Below are positions 1-12,947 of a stretch of 64,000 nucleotides of DNA, piece by piece (positions within the stretch are counted from its first letter, which is position 1; the number at the start of each line of letters is the position of its first letter). The position numbers and the translations under genes were made by a program. The stretch comes from Sanderia malayensis (taxonomy: Eukaryota > Cnidaria > Scyphozoa > Semaeostomeae > Pelagiidae), in the NCBI GenBank assembly GCA_013076295.1, contig RQOL01000466.1, positions 2,356,001-2,420,000 of the forward strand, given 5' to 3'. The notes beneath the pieces are model-generated. The model saw only the letters and a list, made by a program, of their open reading frames with translations. It had not been told where the DNA came from and searched no databases.

Positions 1-262
1 ATTCAATATCAAATTTGGTTTCTGGAAATATAAGTATGCACATTAAAGGCACGAATAGAGAGGGGCGATGAAAGAGAATGCTCCTTTCATTGTTCCTATC
101 TTCAAAAAGGATGGTAAGAATGGAGGAAATAGAATAACGAGAAAATTCAGCGTGAACTAAAGCAATAAAACAAAATTGTTAAATTAGATAGTCGTTAAAT
201 AAAATTAATATAATAAAATAGTCATATGGCAGTCAATAACAGATTAAAGAATCAATGCTAAC

Positions 263-3200
263 CTTTGCTGTGGTTATTTTTTCAACTTCAAGTGCAAAGT
301 CGAACAAAGGTGTTTTTGGAAAATTCTCTTTAATGAATGATTTCATGATTTCAACTCTTTTATCAGGATTGTTGATCTAGAAGATTGAATTATACAGTTT
401 GAGAAGAAAATGTACGTATGAAACGTAAACAAAGACATAACGTGGAAAGAAATACAGTTTAAGGGCCTCCAGGAAAGACTAATAAAATTCTTATTCTTCT
501 TACTGATTTGACTCTATGACCAATGCCCATGATAAGTTGTCCCTTCTTTCTCATTTCATTCACAAATTCCATTGGTGTTTTCTTCTCATCATGAGCTGAT
601 GAGAACTGCTTCGCAGCGGCATCCAGTGCTCCCCCGAATCGATCTCCCTAAAATCAAGACCAACTCATCATAAGGTCTTGTAGAATCAATGGCAGAAAAC
701 AAAAGGATCCCTATGAATAGGCTAGCATCTACGTACAATGGTTAGCAATCCAGAGCATAAAGAGGACATCAAATCTTTGCCAGCTCTTGCAGTTACAATG
801 GTATTGTGAGCCCCAGAAACAGCTGGACCGTGATCAGCTGTGAGCATAATGCACATCTCGATGAAATGACAAGCATACAGTGGAAGTCTGAAATGAAACA
901 AAATTTATGTTTATCAAACGAAGTGAAGTTTCCAGATCAAAAACGAAAATAATTGTTCATCTGAATAGGTTAATCAGCAACCTCATTGTCAAGGGATCCG
1001 GGCTTGTTTCATCAGGGCTAGTTTACATACCTTCTTTGAAACCAAAGTAATCCCAGAGTACCACCAATGCCTAAGTCATCCTTAAAGATAAAAAATACAA
1101 AATTATAATCAGTAGTCGTTAAATAAAGGCAAAAATAGCCGAATCATGGCATTCATTAATCGGTAAAAATACTGCTCATTGTTGTTATCAACATTTGTTT
1201 GACTTACTTTGAACACATCAGTTATAGGAACTCCAGCATACAACAGTTCCTGACCTCGTTCATCGCAAATTGTTGAGATAAACGATGAAGGTTTTCTGAT
1301 CAATCCAAGCTCCTGAAAGTTCAAAGAAAAAATTAAAATTATTATTATTATTATTATTATATTATTTTTATTATTATTATGTTTAGCTATTTTAGTCCAA
1401 GAATGGCTTAATTACGTAATTGACTTTGCCTAACTTACCTGAGCCCAGTTGTAATCCATCGGTACAGTTGGAGGACGTTTTTCAGGCTTAGGTACAATGA
1501 TACCATCAGACAGAAGCATCTTGTAAACTTTACTGTAAGAAAAATAATGAACAATGTTTAACAGTATACACGACGATTAACCGTTTTAATAAATAATAAA
1601 TCACAAAACAGTCACAAAGCGTCAGAACCTAACCAAAATATCCACCGAGTGAAAATAGATAACAGTAGAAAGAATATAAATGCCAATACATACTTTATCA
1701 TGACCCCAAGATCATCAAATGTTTCAGGAACAAATGCACCAGATGTTCTTAATGCCTAAAAACAAAAATCAAAGGAACATTGCCTCCTGAAATTGAATTC
1801 ATGCATCCTCTTCGTGACGTGTACAAATGCATGCAACAGAGGCTGCAAAGGTTGATAATATGGACGCAACATCACTTACTTTGTTCTTGGCGTTTGCAGT
1901 CTCACCTTCGGCATTTGCACAAGCATTTGCATGCCCAAATTGGACCTGAAATATATATACATATTTTAAAATAAATAAAGTGAAACATCGCAGCATATGG
2001 CTATGGCCGTATATATTGACTAGATACAGCTGTATATATCTGCAAAACATAGCTGCATAAATTGACTAGATACAGCTGCATATATCTGCAATATATGGTT
2101 GCATATATTGACTAAATATAGCTGCATATATCTGCAAGATATGGCTGCATAAATTGACTAGATATAGCTGCATATATCTGCAAGACATGGCAATGCGACA
2201 TTCAGATAAAAGAAACAAACCCATACCTCGCTAGTGAACATATCTGCACATGTTCCTAAAACCCAAGCGACAACAGGTTTGGTAATTTTCTTTTCGGCTA
2301 TTGCTTTGCATATATCATATTCATCTACACCTCCAACCTAGAGAAAAGCACGTATTTATTAAAATAGATTGACCATCGCGTGTTGAGTCTTGAACTGCTT
2401 TTCACAGGATCATATATGGTGCCTTGATGCATCATGATATGTAGCCTTACCTCTCCTAGCAATACAATCATCTTAATATCAGGATTGTGTTCATATCTCA
2501 TGATATGATCAATGAAAGTTGAGCCAGGATATCTGCAAAAATCAAATCGAGATCATCAATAGATAAATGCCTTTCTCGAGCAGTAAAATCGCGAGTACTT
2601 TAAAGTACTCAAAAGCTTATACGTGCTACTCTCGGATCTTACAGCAAACTATGACATTCACAGTAAGGTATTTAGATAAGCTGAAGGCTTCAACGAACTG
2701 ACCTATCGCCTCCAATGGCTACACCTTCGCAAACGCCATCAGTATTTCTTGCAATTATATTATTCAATTCGTTTGACAATCCACCTGATCTTGAAACATA
2801 GCCAACACTAAAACAAAAACATACGTAATACATCATTCGAAGACAATTTACATGGTCAATTGTCTTCGTATGATGTAATTGGAAGCAGTTTCTGCAATAA
2901 TAAAGTCATTTAATTGACATGTCACAGGTTGAAAGTCAACTTGTAGTGCTTCAGCTTGTCTGGAACTTTTTTGGGCAGAGTTTTCGTGTTGTAGAACCGA
3001 AGGACTAATTGATCTATCTATTCGCCACCCACCACCCTGCCAGTTTTTAATCATTATATAGTTAACAGGTCCACCGCTAAGGTCTTGTGTTCGATTCCCG
3101 GCACTGCCTCAAATGGACGTTGAAATAAAATATGTCCAAGAAACATTGACTGGTTGGCGCACTTCGTGCGCTGCATTCGCTAACGCTCATGCCCCTTTCG

Positions 3201-6200
3201 ACCCCACGTACTTTCACGTATATATATATACTTTTGCTGATTATTTAAAATATATTACAAGAATTTCAACTCAAACAGGTGCCCTTACCTCCCTTGTCTG
3301 TAAAGCTTTGATGCCAAAATATTATCCAGCATACCTCCAGTGTTGCCAATTTTAAAACAGCCAGGCTTTATACCACCAACCTAATAATAATGATAAATCA
3401 ACAAGTCAAATACGAGTGGTAATCGACGAATTATTTTACTCAGTTAAAGCGAGGGAGCATGGTTATAGTCAATTGTCAACCAATCTAAGCAAAAGAGATT
3501 GTTTCCCTAACCGTTGCTGGTCCGATGATTGTGACATTCTTTGAGGCCGCAACTTTGTTCAATTTCTGAGTCAATCGTTCGGGAATTCCTTCAGCAATAA
3601 TTGCTATACATCGAATCTAAAATTCAAATTAATCAATGAAATAAATTTATTCAGGATAAAATTAAACAAGACCATCATAAAACATCAATAAAATATATAA
3701 AAATATAAGCATGCAAATATAACAGATATCGGTCTATTGTATACCTGTGGATATTGCATTGCCTCAATGGTACTTTCAAATGCCGATCTTAACGATGCAA
3801 AGTTAACCATAACATCTGCATCAGGATGTTTCTTCATTGCTTCAGCCATGTCTTTGTACACTGAAAAGCGAGAAATTAACCAGTCAACCATTAGAACATT
3901 ATCGTTTATAAAGGGTTGTGCGTTACAAGCTTTCGTCATCCGCCTTCACATTCTAAAGAGTTTAAGCCTCGTTGAGTTCCTTGAAGCTCAAATAAATGCA
4001 AGACAAAGCTACTATGAAATGAGCTAAGGACCCGTACTTACCAGGTATCATGATTTCCTTGTGGCCATAGTAGAATTTCTGCTTGTGATTTCCACTTTAA
4101 GAATAAAACAGCAGTGATTAGACGCATAAACAACAGCACACGACAATTATAGTAAATAAACAGCCTGAACATTCAAGAGAGATACAGCCAATGAGTGCTG
4201 CCTTGACTATAACAGCAGTAGAACTCAAGCTCGTGATTTAGTGGAAAATAGTGTAAAGAGTAAAGCTTTTTGGTTCAAAACTTGTATGGAATGCGATTGA
4301 TTGGGGGGTAAAATGCGGTAGCTAAGAAACTGAAGATAGAAAGAATAATAAACAGCTCGGTATTTGAATACCTGAAGGGGTAAACACTTGCAACAATTGA
4401 TGGTGAAGCTCTTGAGCAAACGTAATCAAAATCGAGCATACCCTAAAAAGAACAATAAACAAAGCACTAATTTTATAGCCTTTTACTTGCTTTATTTTTC
4501 ATTGAAAATACCCACAAGAGCACACAAAAGCAGTTGTTAAAGTATCGTGAATGTAATGGGCGATTATACCAAGATCTTAATTGCAATGGGCGATCATTTG
4601 AAGCATTACCTGGACAGCTCTCGGTTGCATTCCCCATATGATAGCCTTTGTGTTATCTGAAAATAACTCCGGTTTTGGTTTCTCATCTTTATCAATCATC
4701 ACCACGTCGCCATGTAAACGAGGTTTCTTCGGAGACGCCACATCACTGTCAATTTGATCATGCTTAACAATAAAGAAGTAAGAAATCTTAGTTGAAATAA
4801 AAAACAGAAAAGTTCATGTCTAATAAAATTACCTTAACAAACCTCAGCTGAACGGAAAAACATATTTGCGGCATCATTGGAGTCAAATGGCTCTTGTTCT
4901 GGTATTTTTGATTTGCCAAGTGCCATCCCAACAATTGCTGTCATGTGTGTCTCTGTCCCGAAAACGTGAACTGGAACTCCAAGTGACTTTCCTGAAAAGG
5001 AAAATCCAACAGAATCAGAATTTGGTTTTTTCGTTAAAAAACTCGTAAGGTGTTATTTGCCTTCTGCCATGGCTCAGTATAGCAGTGTTGTATTGAATAA
5101 TCTAATAATTACCTAATTCTCTCATGATTCGCAGCCCCTCTTGATAATTTGGCCCTCCACGTCTTACAAAAATTGTAACTTTGTGATCAATCAGTTGTTG
5201 TTGGTATAACTGCAATGCTTTAACAATGCCCTAGACAAAATGAAATGAAATGAATAACTATAACATACTTAGCAGTCTTGCCACGTGTAATTGCCAAACA
5301 TGGTTGTGTACATTTCTAAAGCATGACTGCATAAATGTGCACCAAAAGACTGCATAAATTAACATTATGTTAGCTCACCGAAAATGTTGCAGATACATTT
5401 GTGAAATTTGCTATTCCTCCACCAATGATAAGAACTTTGCCTAAAAGAAGCAAGATTATATATAGAGGTTAGTAAGTATGATTATGGATCCTAAAGCCAG
5501 ATTTAAAACAAAATTATTAACAACCAAAATGAAAATTTCAATAGCAGTTTACCACTTTCAAATGGTTTGCCATCAGTCATTAATTTCAAAACAGTTTTTG
5601 CATACTGAAATGTTTGAGATTCTGTCGGTGCTCCCGAGTATTCTCCATAATTTGCAAGCTCACTTGCTCCACCTAACTCACATATTGTATCACTAGAAAA
5701 TCAAAAAGCCCAACCTTAGCAGAGAGTAGTTCTTGCAGCAATACATGAAGATAGTGAGTCTTGTGTACTGAAATATTAATTGAAAAGAGAAGCATGTATC
5801 ACCTGTAAACGACAGAAGCACCACCTCCTGCTACCATTGTCCATATTCTGCCAGCTCTATTCAAAACCGTCAGCTTCAATGATGCACCACTCTTTGCATC
5901 AAGTTCAGCAATGTAATCTTCCTGAGATCAATGAAAAATAAAAACTGTATTAGTAACTATAAGCAGATATATGTCATTAATGTTGCAATTAACTTGATGC
6001 TCTTGGTGTTTTGACCATTTCAGAGCATCATTATCACAAAGTTGACCTCGGAAAACAGATGCACATACCTCAGGATATGCCTCTCTTCCAAATGGAGGTG
6101 GAAACTCAAGCTTCCCCCATTTTGTGCTGCAAAGGTACTCAGCAGCTTGGTCAAGTTTTGCAGCAACATCAAGGATGTAGATTCCTTTTTGAGTGACAAC

Positions 6201-7355
6201 CAATGGATTAATTTCCAGATAAGTGAAATGTAGATCAACATAGATTGTGTACAGATCAGTGATGAAAGAACAAATGGATTGTTTGACATCATCTGCAACG
6301 TTACACAGAAGAGATTCTCTTATTTTATTCTCTGATAATGTTTCATCAATGCCAACAGTCAGTCGCAAAGCCTGAAATGACAAAAAAATATATTATGGTA
6401 CTGAGTTATTGGCAGGAAAACCAAACTATATAACAGAGCGTGCAATAGTAAACTAAAGCGACTCAATTTTTTACCTTTTTATCAACATCACCAACATCTA
6501 CACCTCCTTCATGATGAAAGAGAATCACATCAGCATTTCTTTGCGTGAAAATACAAAGATAGCATTCCTCGCTCTGTAAAAAAAATAATAACAACTAATT
6601 AACTCTCTAATTCAGCTTCGTTGAATTGTGCTAAATACAATTCACTACTTACATACCTGTTCATGGGTAATAAATGGTTCCACAATAAAATGCTTTAGCT
6701 TTCCAGTTGCCTTTCCAATCTGTAGTTCTTTGTTCATGCGTTCTTGCAGCCAACTTTGAACCCCATTAACATCAATGTTAACCTTAATTAATCCATGTTT
6801 TCCTCTTCTTTTGATTAACTGATCTGGCTTTACCACCAACCTCTGCAGGCACAAAAATAAAACTCCTCAAATGCCTCCGCGCTTTGCCTTGCAATGCAAC
6901 CTGGGTATCAATTGCATCTCGTAGATATTTTCAAGGGGGGTGGGTGTGTCGTGTCCGTGTGGTGTAAAGAAAGGTGAAAAGTGCAACAATGAAATACCTC
7001 AGGCAGGCACGCACGCAAGGAGACACGCACGGCAGCAGAAAGCAATTCTATGTCGCTTTAGATGATTAATTAAGCCAGCTTTTGTAGTATACTCCATAAA
7101 TCTTCTTTTTATATAGGCTATTACATTTAAATCATATATTGGATTCAGACATGATTGTCAATTAGGAAGTCAAATCAATATATTATTACCTACCTTGTTA
7201 AGCCAAGCGTGTTCGGTTAGGCCAGTCGTTGCTAAACTTGCAATATCGGTATTCCCATCAATTCTCAGTAGTTCGTTTTGAATAAGTGCAGGGCTTTTAG
7301 CATATTTATAAATCAGGGATTTCGCATCAGCTTCGTGGATTGCTTTTGAAGCCAT
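263..7355 (-). CDS. ACLY: ATP-citrate synthase (ATP-citrate lyase), 3' end outside window
   Basis: Cytosolic enzyme that splits citrate with ATP and CoA to acetyl-CoA and oxaloacetate, supplying lipid synthesis and protein acetylation. About 26 exons read on the minus strand. The start codon is at 7355 ([14 protein letters not shown]). The ATP-grasp/succinyl-CoA-synthetase-like half includes [11 protein letters not shown] (exon near 6.5 kb) and [11 protein letters not shown] (6.07-6.1 kb). Then come [14 protein letters not shown] (5.1-5.2 kb), [16 protein letters not shown] (4.9 kb), IIGPATV and [15 protein letters not shown] (3.3-3.6 kb). [10 protein letters not shown] (1.88-1.95 kb) carries the His that is phosphorylated in this family. 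The citrate-synthase-like C-terminal part follows ([14 protein letters not shown], 0.74-0.89 kb; MGIGHRVKS, 0.5-0.65 kb). The last exon in the window is 263-376, ending EVEKITTAK; roughly the final 90 residues lie beyond the left edge, and 1-262 is intron. No disruption seen. Confidence 0.96.
2010..2195. repeat. 46-bp tandem minisatellite, about four copies
   Basis: Inside an ACLY intron the motif ATTGACTAGATACAGCTG recurs with starts near 2015, 2061, 2107 and 2153, a constant step of 46 bases. Each unit also carries GCATATATCTGCAA, which is nearly self-complementary. Units differ by a few substitutions, so this is an older, diverged array. Confidence 0.85.
2848..3112. repeat. Possible SINE-like fragment in ACLY intron
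   Basis: Intronic stretch containing TGTTCGATTCCCGGCA (about 3087-3102), which resembles the B box and T-arm of a tRNA gene. I found no convincing A box or cloverleaf, so it is at best a decayed tRNA-derived repeat. Confidence 0.3.
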
Positions 7356-7609
7356 GTCTCTTCACAAATTCAAAAGTGCAACCAATATCTGATGCAAGAT
7401 ATTGCCTTACCACTCCACGTTGACCAATCCGGTAAAGGTCGTCGAGTCGGGTGATGAGCGTGGCAATTAATTATATCAACAGTCAAAAGCAGGTACACCA
7501 GACTATCAACAAGCAAATGGCACCTGCTTTGGATCGTTGATATCAGTCGTTAGCCCTTCGATGATGTGGAATATTTGAAAAATTAATAAACATTTATTCA
7601 AATTTGACA

Positions 7610-10600
7610 TTATAATAATGATAATTCAGCTCTTACATTTTCAATCAATTCATTTTGACTAGGTTTATTTCCGTATTCTTCATCTTTCGTTGATTTTCCA
7701 GCATCTATGAGAAAATAAAAACGTATTTTACTCTGATGATGATCACTGGAAGTTGTGGTTGAATATACAGTTTTAAAAAACTTTTGATTTAATATTAATC
7801 AAATATGTGGAAGCTTCTTGCATTACTTTTTGCAATTAAACTCTATGCCCGAATTAACATATTCACACGTATATTACTCTATTTTCATCCATATTTGCAA
7901 TCTTGACAATTTGTTGTCACGCAATGGGGGTAATTTAATGGATGCGTCTATAAATTTAGTTGCACTTGTGCACAATCATAACATATATTACCAACCTTGA
8001 ATGCGAACCAATGTCAACTGAGAATGAATTCGTTTTATTTCTCCAAAAGTTGGCTTTCCAGTTGCAAAAGGTATTTTACGCAACCTTGTATCAGCTGAAA
8101 AAAATAAAATTAAAAAAGTGAAAATACCTTACTCTTAAATTACGATGCATTTCGTAAACAGGGTAAAGGTTAAAACTTAAAACAATTAATTGGGGTGCAT
8201 AAACGTTTCTTACTTTTATCAAAAACGGGTGATTTTCCTCCGTATAAAATTTGTCTGGCATTTTGTGGCCACTTGATGAATATTTTCTCGCAGTGATCAA
8301 CATGTTCTTTCCATTTTCGTAACAATTCTTGGATTTCCTTCAAAAAGAAAACAACGACTTAGAAGACAACCAAACAGCCTCTATTACATGGCTAGTTCCT
8401 TCGTGACACCATGAGTATAGTTCACACATCATAGCATACATATAACACAATACTAAACATATGAACTATTATCAAAGTCGTCGTATCATTGTATCAAAAA
8501 CTACGAGATGTAAATCTTACTCACAGTGACTAAAGTTGCTTCATTTCGTCTTCTAATCGTCGCACCAGCCGATCTGAAACAAAAGGTATCCAAGACATTC
8601 GACTAATTCAAATACACAATGCCTCCTGCAGGCTTCGTTTCCTCATTGTTTATCAATGGATTTCTGGCACTTTTCAAGGGGGTGAAAACAAAAGACTTTT
8701 CAAATATGACGACTTACTTTGGTCCATGTCCGCGTTGCTTTGCATCTCTGAGACTTTGCGATGTTCCTCGTTTTGCTCTGACTGTATATCGATGAATTGC
8801 TTTATGGTCAATGATATCATGTCTGAAAGATAACGTAACATAAAATAAGCATTTGAGCAGCATGAGCCACTGATTTATGACATCTAACATCTTAAGTAAG
8901 CAGATGTTATGCGTGCAAACAAGCAAAACGGCTGAATAAACAAGCAATGCATGTATAGTTTCTGTTTGCACATCAAATGCATTTGACAATAGAAAACAGT
9001 GATACTAAAGACCTGAAGACTAGGATCTGATTGGTGGTAGTTAATTGATCCTCGATATTCAGCTTGGTAGTTTTGAAGAAAATGTTGAACAAAAATAAAG
9101 AAATCCTATTTCTGGTATTGATTTCGGCTTGTGCTGTGATGATGTTAATTTATCACAGATTTTTGGATGAAAAGTGTTCGCTTAACACGATCGGAAGACG
9201 AAGCAACTCGAAATGCAACTTTTACAAATCATTGTCTGAGACAGCGAACGAAGGGACAGTCAAGAATGGTAGCATAGAATTGAAAAAGAATAAATATTTA
9301 ATAAATCGAGGAGATAGGAAAAGGCTTTTAAGTAGGCGTTTTGCAAATGAAAAGCTTGGAAAACAAAAAAAGATGAAAATAAGGAATTCTGAAAAAACAA
9401 TTATCAAGAAAAAAAGAGCAAATTACAGTGTAATAATGAAAACGAAGTCCCCGGGGAATAAAATTACAAAGAACAGCAGTCACCTGCTTTCAGTTCGCAA
9501 ACCAAGCAAGAAAAAGAAACAAGCAGAAAGAAAAACACTCACTGAGGAGAAAAAGTACGAAAATACAAAATGCCCAACATGGAAAGTCGATGTTGAAGAT
9601 TGGACATTGGTTTACACAAATGATGCGAGTGAATTTCAAAATCATTGCTTGAAGCCGGTGTTAAGCTCGCAAATAAAAAAAATCATTTACAAAAATGGCA
9701 CAATTGTTTACAGAGGTTGCACGAGTAAGACAGCAGAATGCAAAGAAAAAGCACATTACGATTTCAACATTGAACAACGTATAAATACACCACCATGTTG
9801 TCGTCAACATATCTTGACATTGTTTCAGCGTGTGACGGAAAAACTTCGGGGTATGAATATATCTCATTGCATGATAAGTGGAGGTGTTATTGGATGGGTG
9901 AGAAATAAAAAAATGATTCCTTATGATAGAGACTTGGATCTTGTTATTGATGTTGATTTTTGGAACACAACAGCATTTTGGAAACTCATGGAAACTTTGA
10001 ATAAAGAATTTGGCTATGAATACAAGTTAGTTGAAGATCTCAAGATGAAAATATACATAAGTAAATATAATAGAAATGAAATTGACTTGTGGGCATATTG
10101 GGTAAAAAATGGGACATATGATATTGAGTATTTTGCTTCAAAGAAACAACCATCAGAAGTGATGATTCCGTTTAAAGATGTCCAGTTTGAATGGTTCAGA
10201 TCGTATGTGCCAAATAAGCCATTAGAGTACTTGAATAGGCAATATGGAAAGGAAACGTGGCAGATTGAGAAGCAATGTATGGTTAGAGATGCAGAAGACA
10301 ACTGTTGGTAATTTCAACTAACGTACCTATGAAAAATTGCGGCAGCAAAATGTCCACCAGAAAACATAAGAATCAGCCAGCAACGATCATTTACAACTTT
10401 CTTCAATGAATTCTCAAATAGGAGACAGTTCTTGCAAAATTCCTAGAAGAAGGATACTTGGTTAAGAACAGCAACAACAGATATCAATACCAATAATAAT
10501 CATAAGATAATCTGTTGAAGTTGTGAAAATTGTTTGTTTGAGTAGAAAGAAAAAATTCATATGAAAAACCTTGCCTTTGATGATTCTAATATGACTTTAT

Positions 10601-11658
10601 AAACTGAAATAATTTTCTCGTCATTTGTCATGAAGTGTATCTTTAAATCAGTTTTATGTTTCTTCACAACACTGGGTCTTGAATTATCATAATCATCATC
10701 ATGATCATCATTACTATCATCATCATCATCATTATCATCGTCAGTGGAACCAATATAATTATCCTCTGAATCTGAAGAGCTCAAGTCATGGACTTGTTCT
10801 AAATAAAAAACAACAAATTGCCAAAAAATTTACTATCATAGCATTTCACAAGAAATAAACCATCATCTGATGCTGTGTGCTGTTTGCTATTTCAGAATTC
10901 ATCACAAATTGAATGATAAACATCAACCTTTATCATAAAATGATGCCTCATCCACAATTTCTTTGCAAAGAACCTGTTGTTTCACATTGTAAATATGCCA
11001 ATCTGTTTTAAAATGGGCTCTCTATAATAAAATCAAATTAATTTATTGGGAGATATACTTGCATGTTTGATGATGAAAATTATCATAAATAGTGACAACA
11101 ATAATAATCATAAATACACTTGTGACAATAAAATAGAGATGTTCCATTTGTGTATTTGAAAAAGTGATAATTAAAGCTGCTGAAGATTAAAATTCACTTC
11201 GAACCTGATCTAAAAAATTATCAAAAAATTTTCCACATAGTGAGCAGGTGGTCTTGCAAGCTACTTTCTGATCTTCACTATTATCTGAATTTCAGAAAAG
11301 AAAGAGCAATGTTTAAACATTAATGAATTAATAAGAAAGAATTTCCTTGTGGTATATGTATACCAAAAAGACATTATCTAACACTGACTTCAAAGGACTT
11401 ACAAACAATAATATCCTGAAACTTCTCACTTTCACTACCCATTTCTTCCACATGATAAGATTTCCAATGATGGCAGCTGGATGAATTAAATAATCTGGAA
11501 TGCACAACCATATCTCGGGTATAGTGGGTGTCAAAAATATCATTTCTTTTTCTGTTTTGTTTTCCATATCCGCATTGGAGTCGAGCTGGTGGTTTGCGAT
11601 GGCGAAGCATAGAAGAAGACCCATTTTCAAGCCCAAGTCTTGTCTCTGCAATATCCAT
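7610..11658 (-). CDS. ANKZF1: ANKZF1/Vms1-type peptidyl-tRNA hydrolase, short C-terminus
   Basis: ANKZF1/Vms1 proteins release stalled nascent chains from tRNA on 60S ribosomes in ribosome-associated quality control. Ten exons read: 11658-11403 (start MDIAETRLGLENG); a C2H2 zinc-finger half CSLCGKFFDNFLDQ (about 11293-11207); the matching RAHFKTDWHIYNVKQQ (about 11027-10928); an acidic Asp/Ser-rich linker then KIISVYKVILESSK (10.57-10.8 kb); MFSGGHFAAAIFHR (10448-10327); HKAIHRYTVRAKRGTSQSLR (8823-8720); SAGATIRRRNEATL (8577-8523); WKEHVDHCEKIFIKWPQN (about 8340-8212); RLRKIPFATGKPTFGEI (8095-7996); and a last exon ending at a stop near 7610. The catalytic Gln of the VLRF1 domain (GTSQ; GTAQ in human) is present. 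The ankyrin repeats and C-terminal VCP-interacting region of the human protein (726 aa) were not found; the model is about 425 aa. The intron 8824-10326 contains a separate plus-strand gene. Confidence 0.9.
9064..10311 (+). CDS. LicD/fukutin-family nucleotidyl- or phosphosugar-transferase-like membrane protein
   Basis: Intronless 415-aa type II membrane protein. The start at 9064 is followed by an N-terminal signal anchor (residues about 14-31, EILFLVLISACAVMMLIY). A strongly basic Lys-rich stem (about 45-160) leads to a Cys-containing lumenal domain. The catalytic-type motif is ISGGVIGWVRNKKMIPYDRD followed by LDLVID (about residues 277-301), with the aspartates that bind metal in LicD/FKTN/FKRP-type transferases. 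Several N-glycosylation sequons (NKT/NGT/NTT type) fit a Golgi or ER location. The family adds phosphocholine or ribitol-phosphate-like groups to glycans; the actual substrate here is unknown. The gene fills most of a 1.5-kb ANKZF1 intron, on the opposite strand, with its stop 15 bases from the neighbouring ANKZF1 exon. Confidence 0.8.
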   Translation: MVVLKKMLNKNKEILFLVLISACAVMMLIYHRFLDEKCSLNTIGRRSNSKCNFYKSLSETANEGTVKNGSIELKKNKYLINRGDRKRLLSRRFANEKLGKQKKMKIRNSEKTIIKKKRANYSVIMKTKSPGNKITKNSSHLLSVRKPSKKKKQAERKTLTEEKKYENTKCPTWKVDVEDWTLVYTNDASEFQNHCLKPVLSSQIKKIIYKNGTIVYRGCTSKTAECKEKAHYDFNIEQRINTPPCCRQHILTLFQRVTEKLRGMNISHCMISGGVIGWVRNKKMIPYDRDLDLVIDVDFWNTTAFWKLMETLNKEFGYEYKLVEDLKMKIYISKYNRNEIDLWAYWVKNGTYDIEYFASKKQPSEVMIPFKDVQFEWFRSYVPNKPLEYLNRQYGKETWQIEKQCMVRDAEDNCW

Positions 11659-12054
11659 TTGTGCCTGTATTTTTAGTTTAAAAAGTTAAGTAAGGCCAGT
11701 TAATTTCCTATTGATGATAACTTAGGAATATTTGTCATGCATGCTGATCATAAATGAATGAGGAGATAGGAGAATTCGGCCTGCATGACGTAATTGTGCT
11801 CGCACACTTATTGCTGCTGCGTAGCAGAGCGATGCGAAGCGGCTGCGCATTTTTATTTCGACAAGAACACAGGAGTTGCTTTTTCAAATTTCAAAACTCA
11901 TTTCAAAATATATCGTTTTAATCAAATGTTAGATGCTTTAGTCCTGATTATTGGTTTTACATCACAGCAAATTGATACCGGTTATATAAATGTTCGTGCA
12001 AACCCAAAATGGACCGTTTAGTTAGTATTAGCTTAGCTTTTTTGTTAGTTCAAC

Positions 12055-12310
12055 TCTTGTGGCGAAGTGGTTAGCACTTGTGCTTGCCACTCATGGAGTC
12101 ACGGATCGATTCCACCGAGCTCCACTTGAAGTTGAGTTGAAGTTGAGTTGAAATTAAATGAGGCCTGGTACACCGAGGATCTACAAGAGAAAGTAGATCC
12201 CCGGCGTACCGGGACTTTTCGTCTTTCCGTTCAGGATTGTTTTTCGACAGAAACGCCGAAAAACCTTCAACCGATCGTACTCAACTACTAACTCTGTTGG
12301 TACACCGGGG
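12055..12310 (+). repeat. tRNA-derived SINE-like element
   Basis: The head resembles a tRNA gene: A-box-like TGGCGAAGTGGTTAGCA at 12060 and B-box-like GGATCGATTCC at 12103-12113, the usual spacing for a pol III internal promoter. It continues into non-tRNA sequence: short GTTGA-rich direct repeats, then an 18-bp-arm hairpin (12167-12184 with 12193-12210; GGTACACCGAGGATCTAC pairing imperfectly). Its 3' limit is uncertain and may reach 12.42 kb. It lies between the divergent starts of ANKZF1 and RETSAT. Confidence 0.6.
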
Positions 12311-12947
12311 TGACGAGGGCCAACAGTGCCGATCTGTTCATATATATCCAGCGACATCTGCTTGGTGACTCGCCACCAATAGTGATAGATACCTCAAATT
12401 ACTATCTGGAATTGTGTGCACAGGTTTTCTAATTGTGGGTGTGAGTCAATACGCATGCGTATTTACATCATTTGCTCTTCTTTGTCTCCATAATTTAAGT
12501 TCGAACTTTATTTTGTTTTTGCTATTTTACCATGCTACCATGATCACTGCCAGCCAAGCCAGAGCCTAGTCGTAGCTACTTCCTTCATCTTTTTAAATTA
12601 AATTAATTCATTTGAACATACCTGCTATTTATTCTTTATCTTTAACAACCCTGCCTCATCAAACACTATTGTAGCACACACCCGAGCAGCACTCGCCTAA
12701 ACGCTGTTTCCATCTAGTTTGTCATCCTCATCTGTAAGTTCGAGCCAGTGGTCCGAATTTCTTTCAATCTATCCAATGCTGTTGGAATTGAACTGAATAG
12801 AATCACTACATTGCGTCCCTGTGTTATTATTTATCCCCTTTGTCCTTTACTTCCCTGTCCCTTCCTTCCCTCCTCCATGTGCATTTTCCAGTTGCATGTC
12901 CCAAGTGTCCGATTGGGGTAATATTTTGCAAAAAGCTAATCTGCAAC

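Noticed and set aside
12055..12130. Functional tRNA gene
   Set aside because: Only the A and B box-like parts fit; acceptor stem does not close and SINE-like tail follows.
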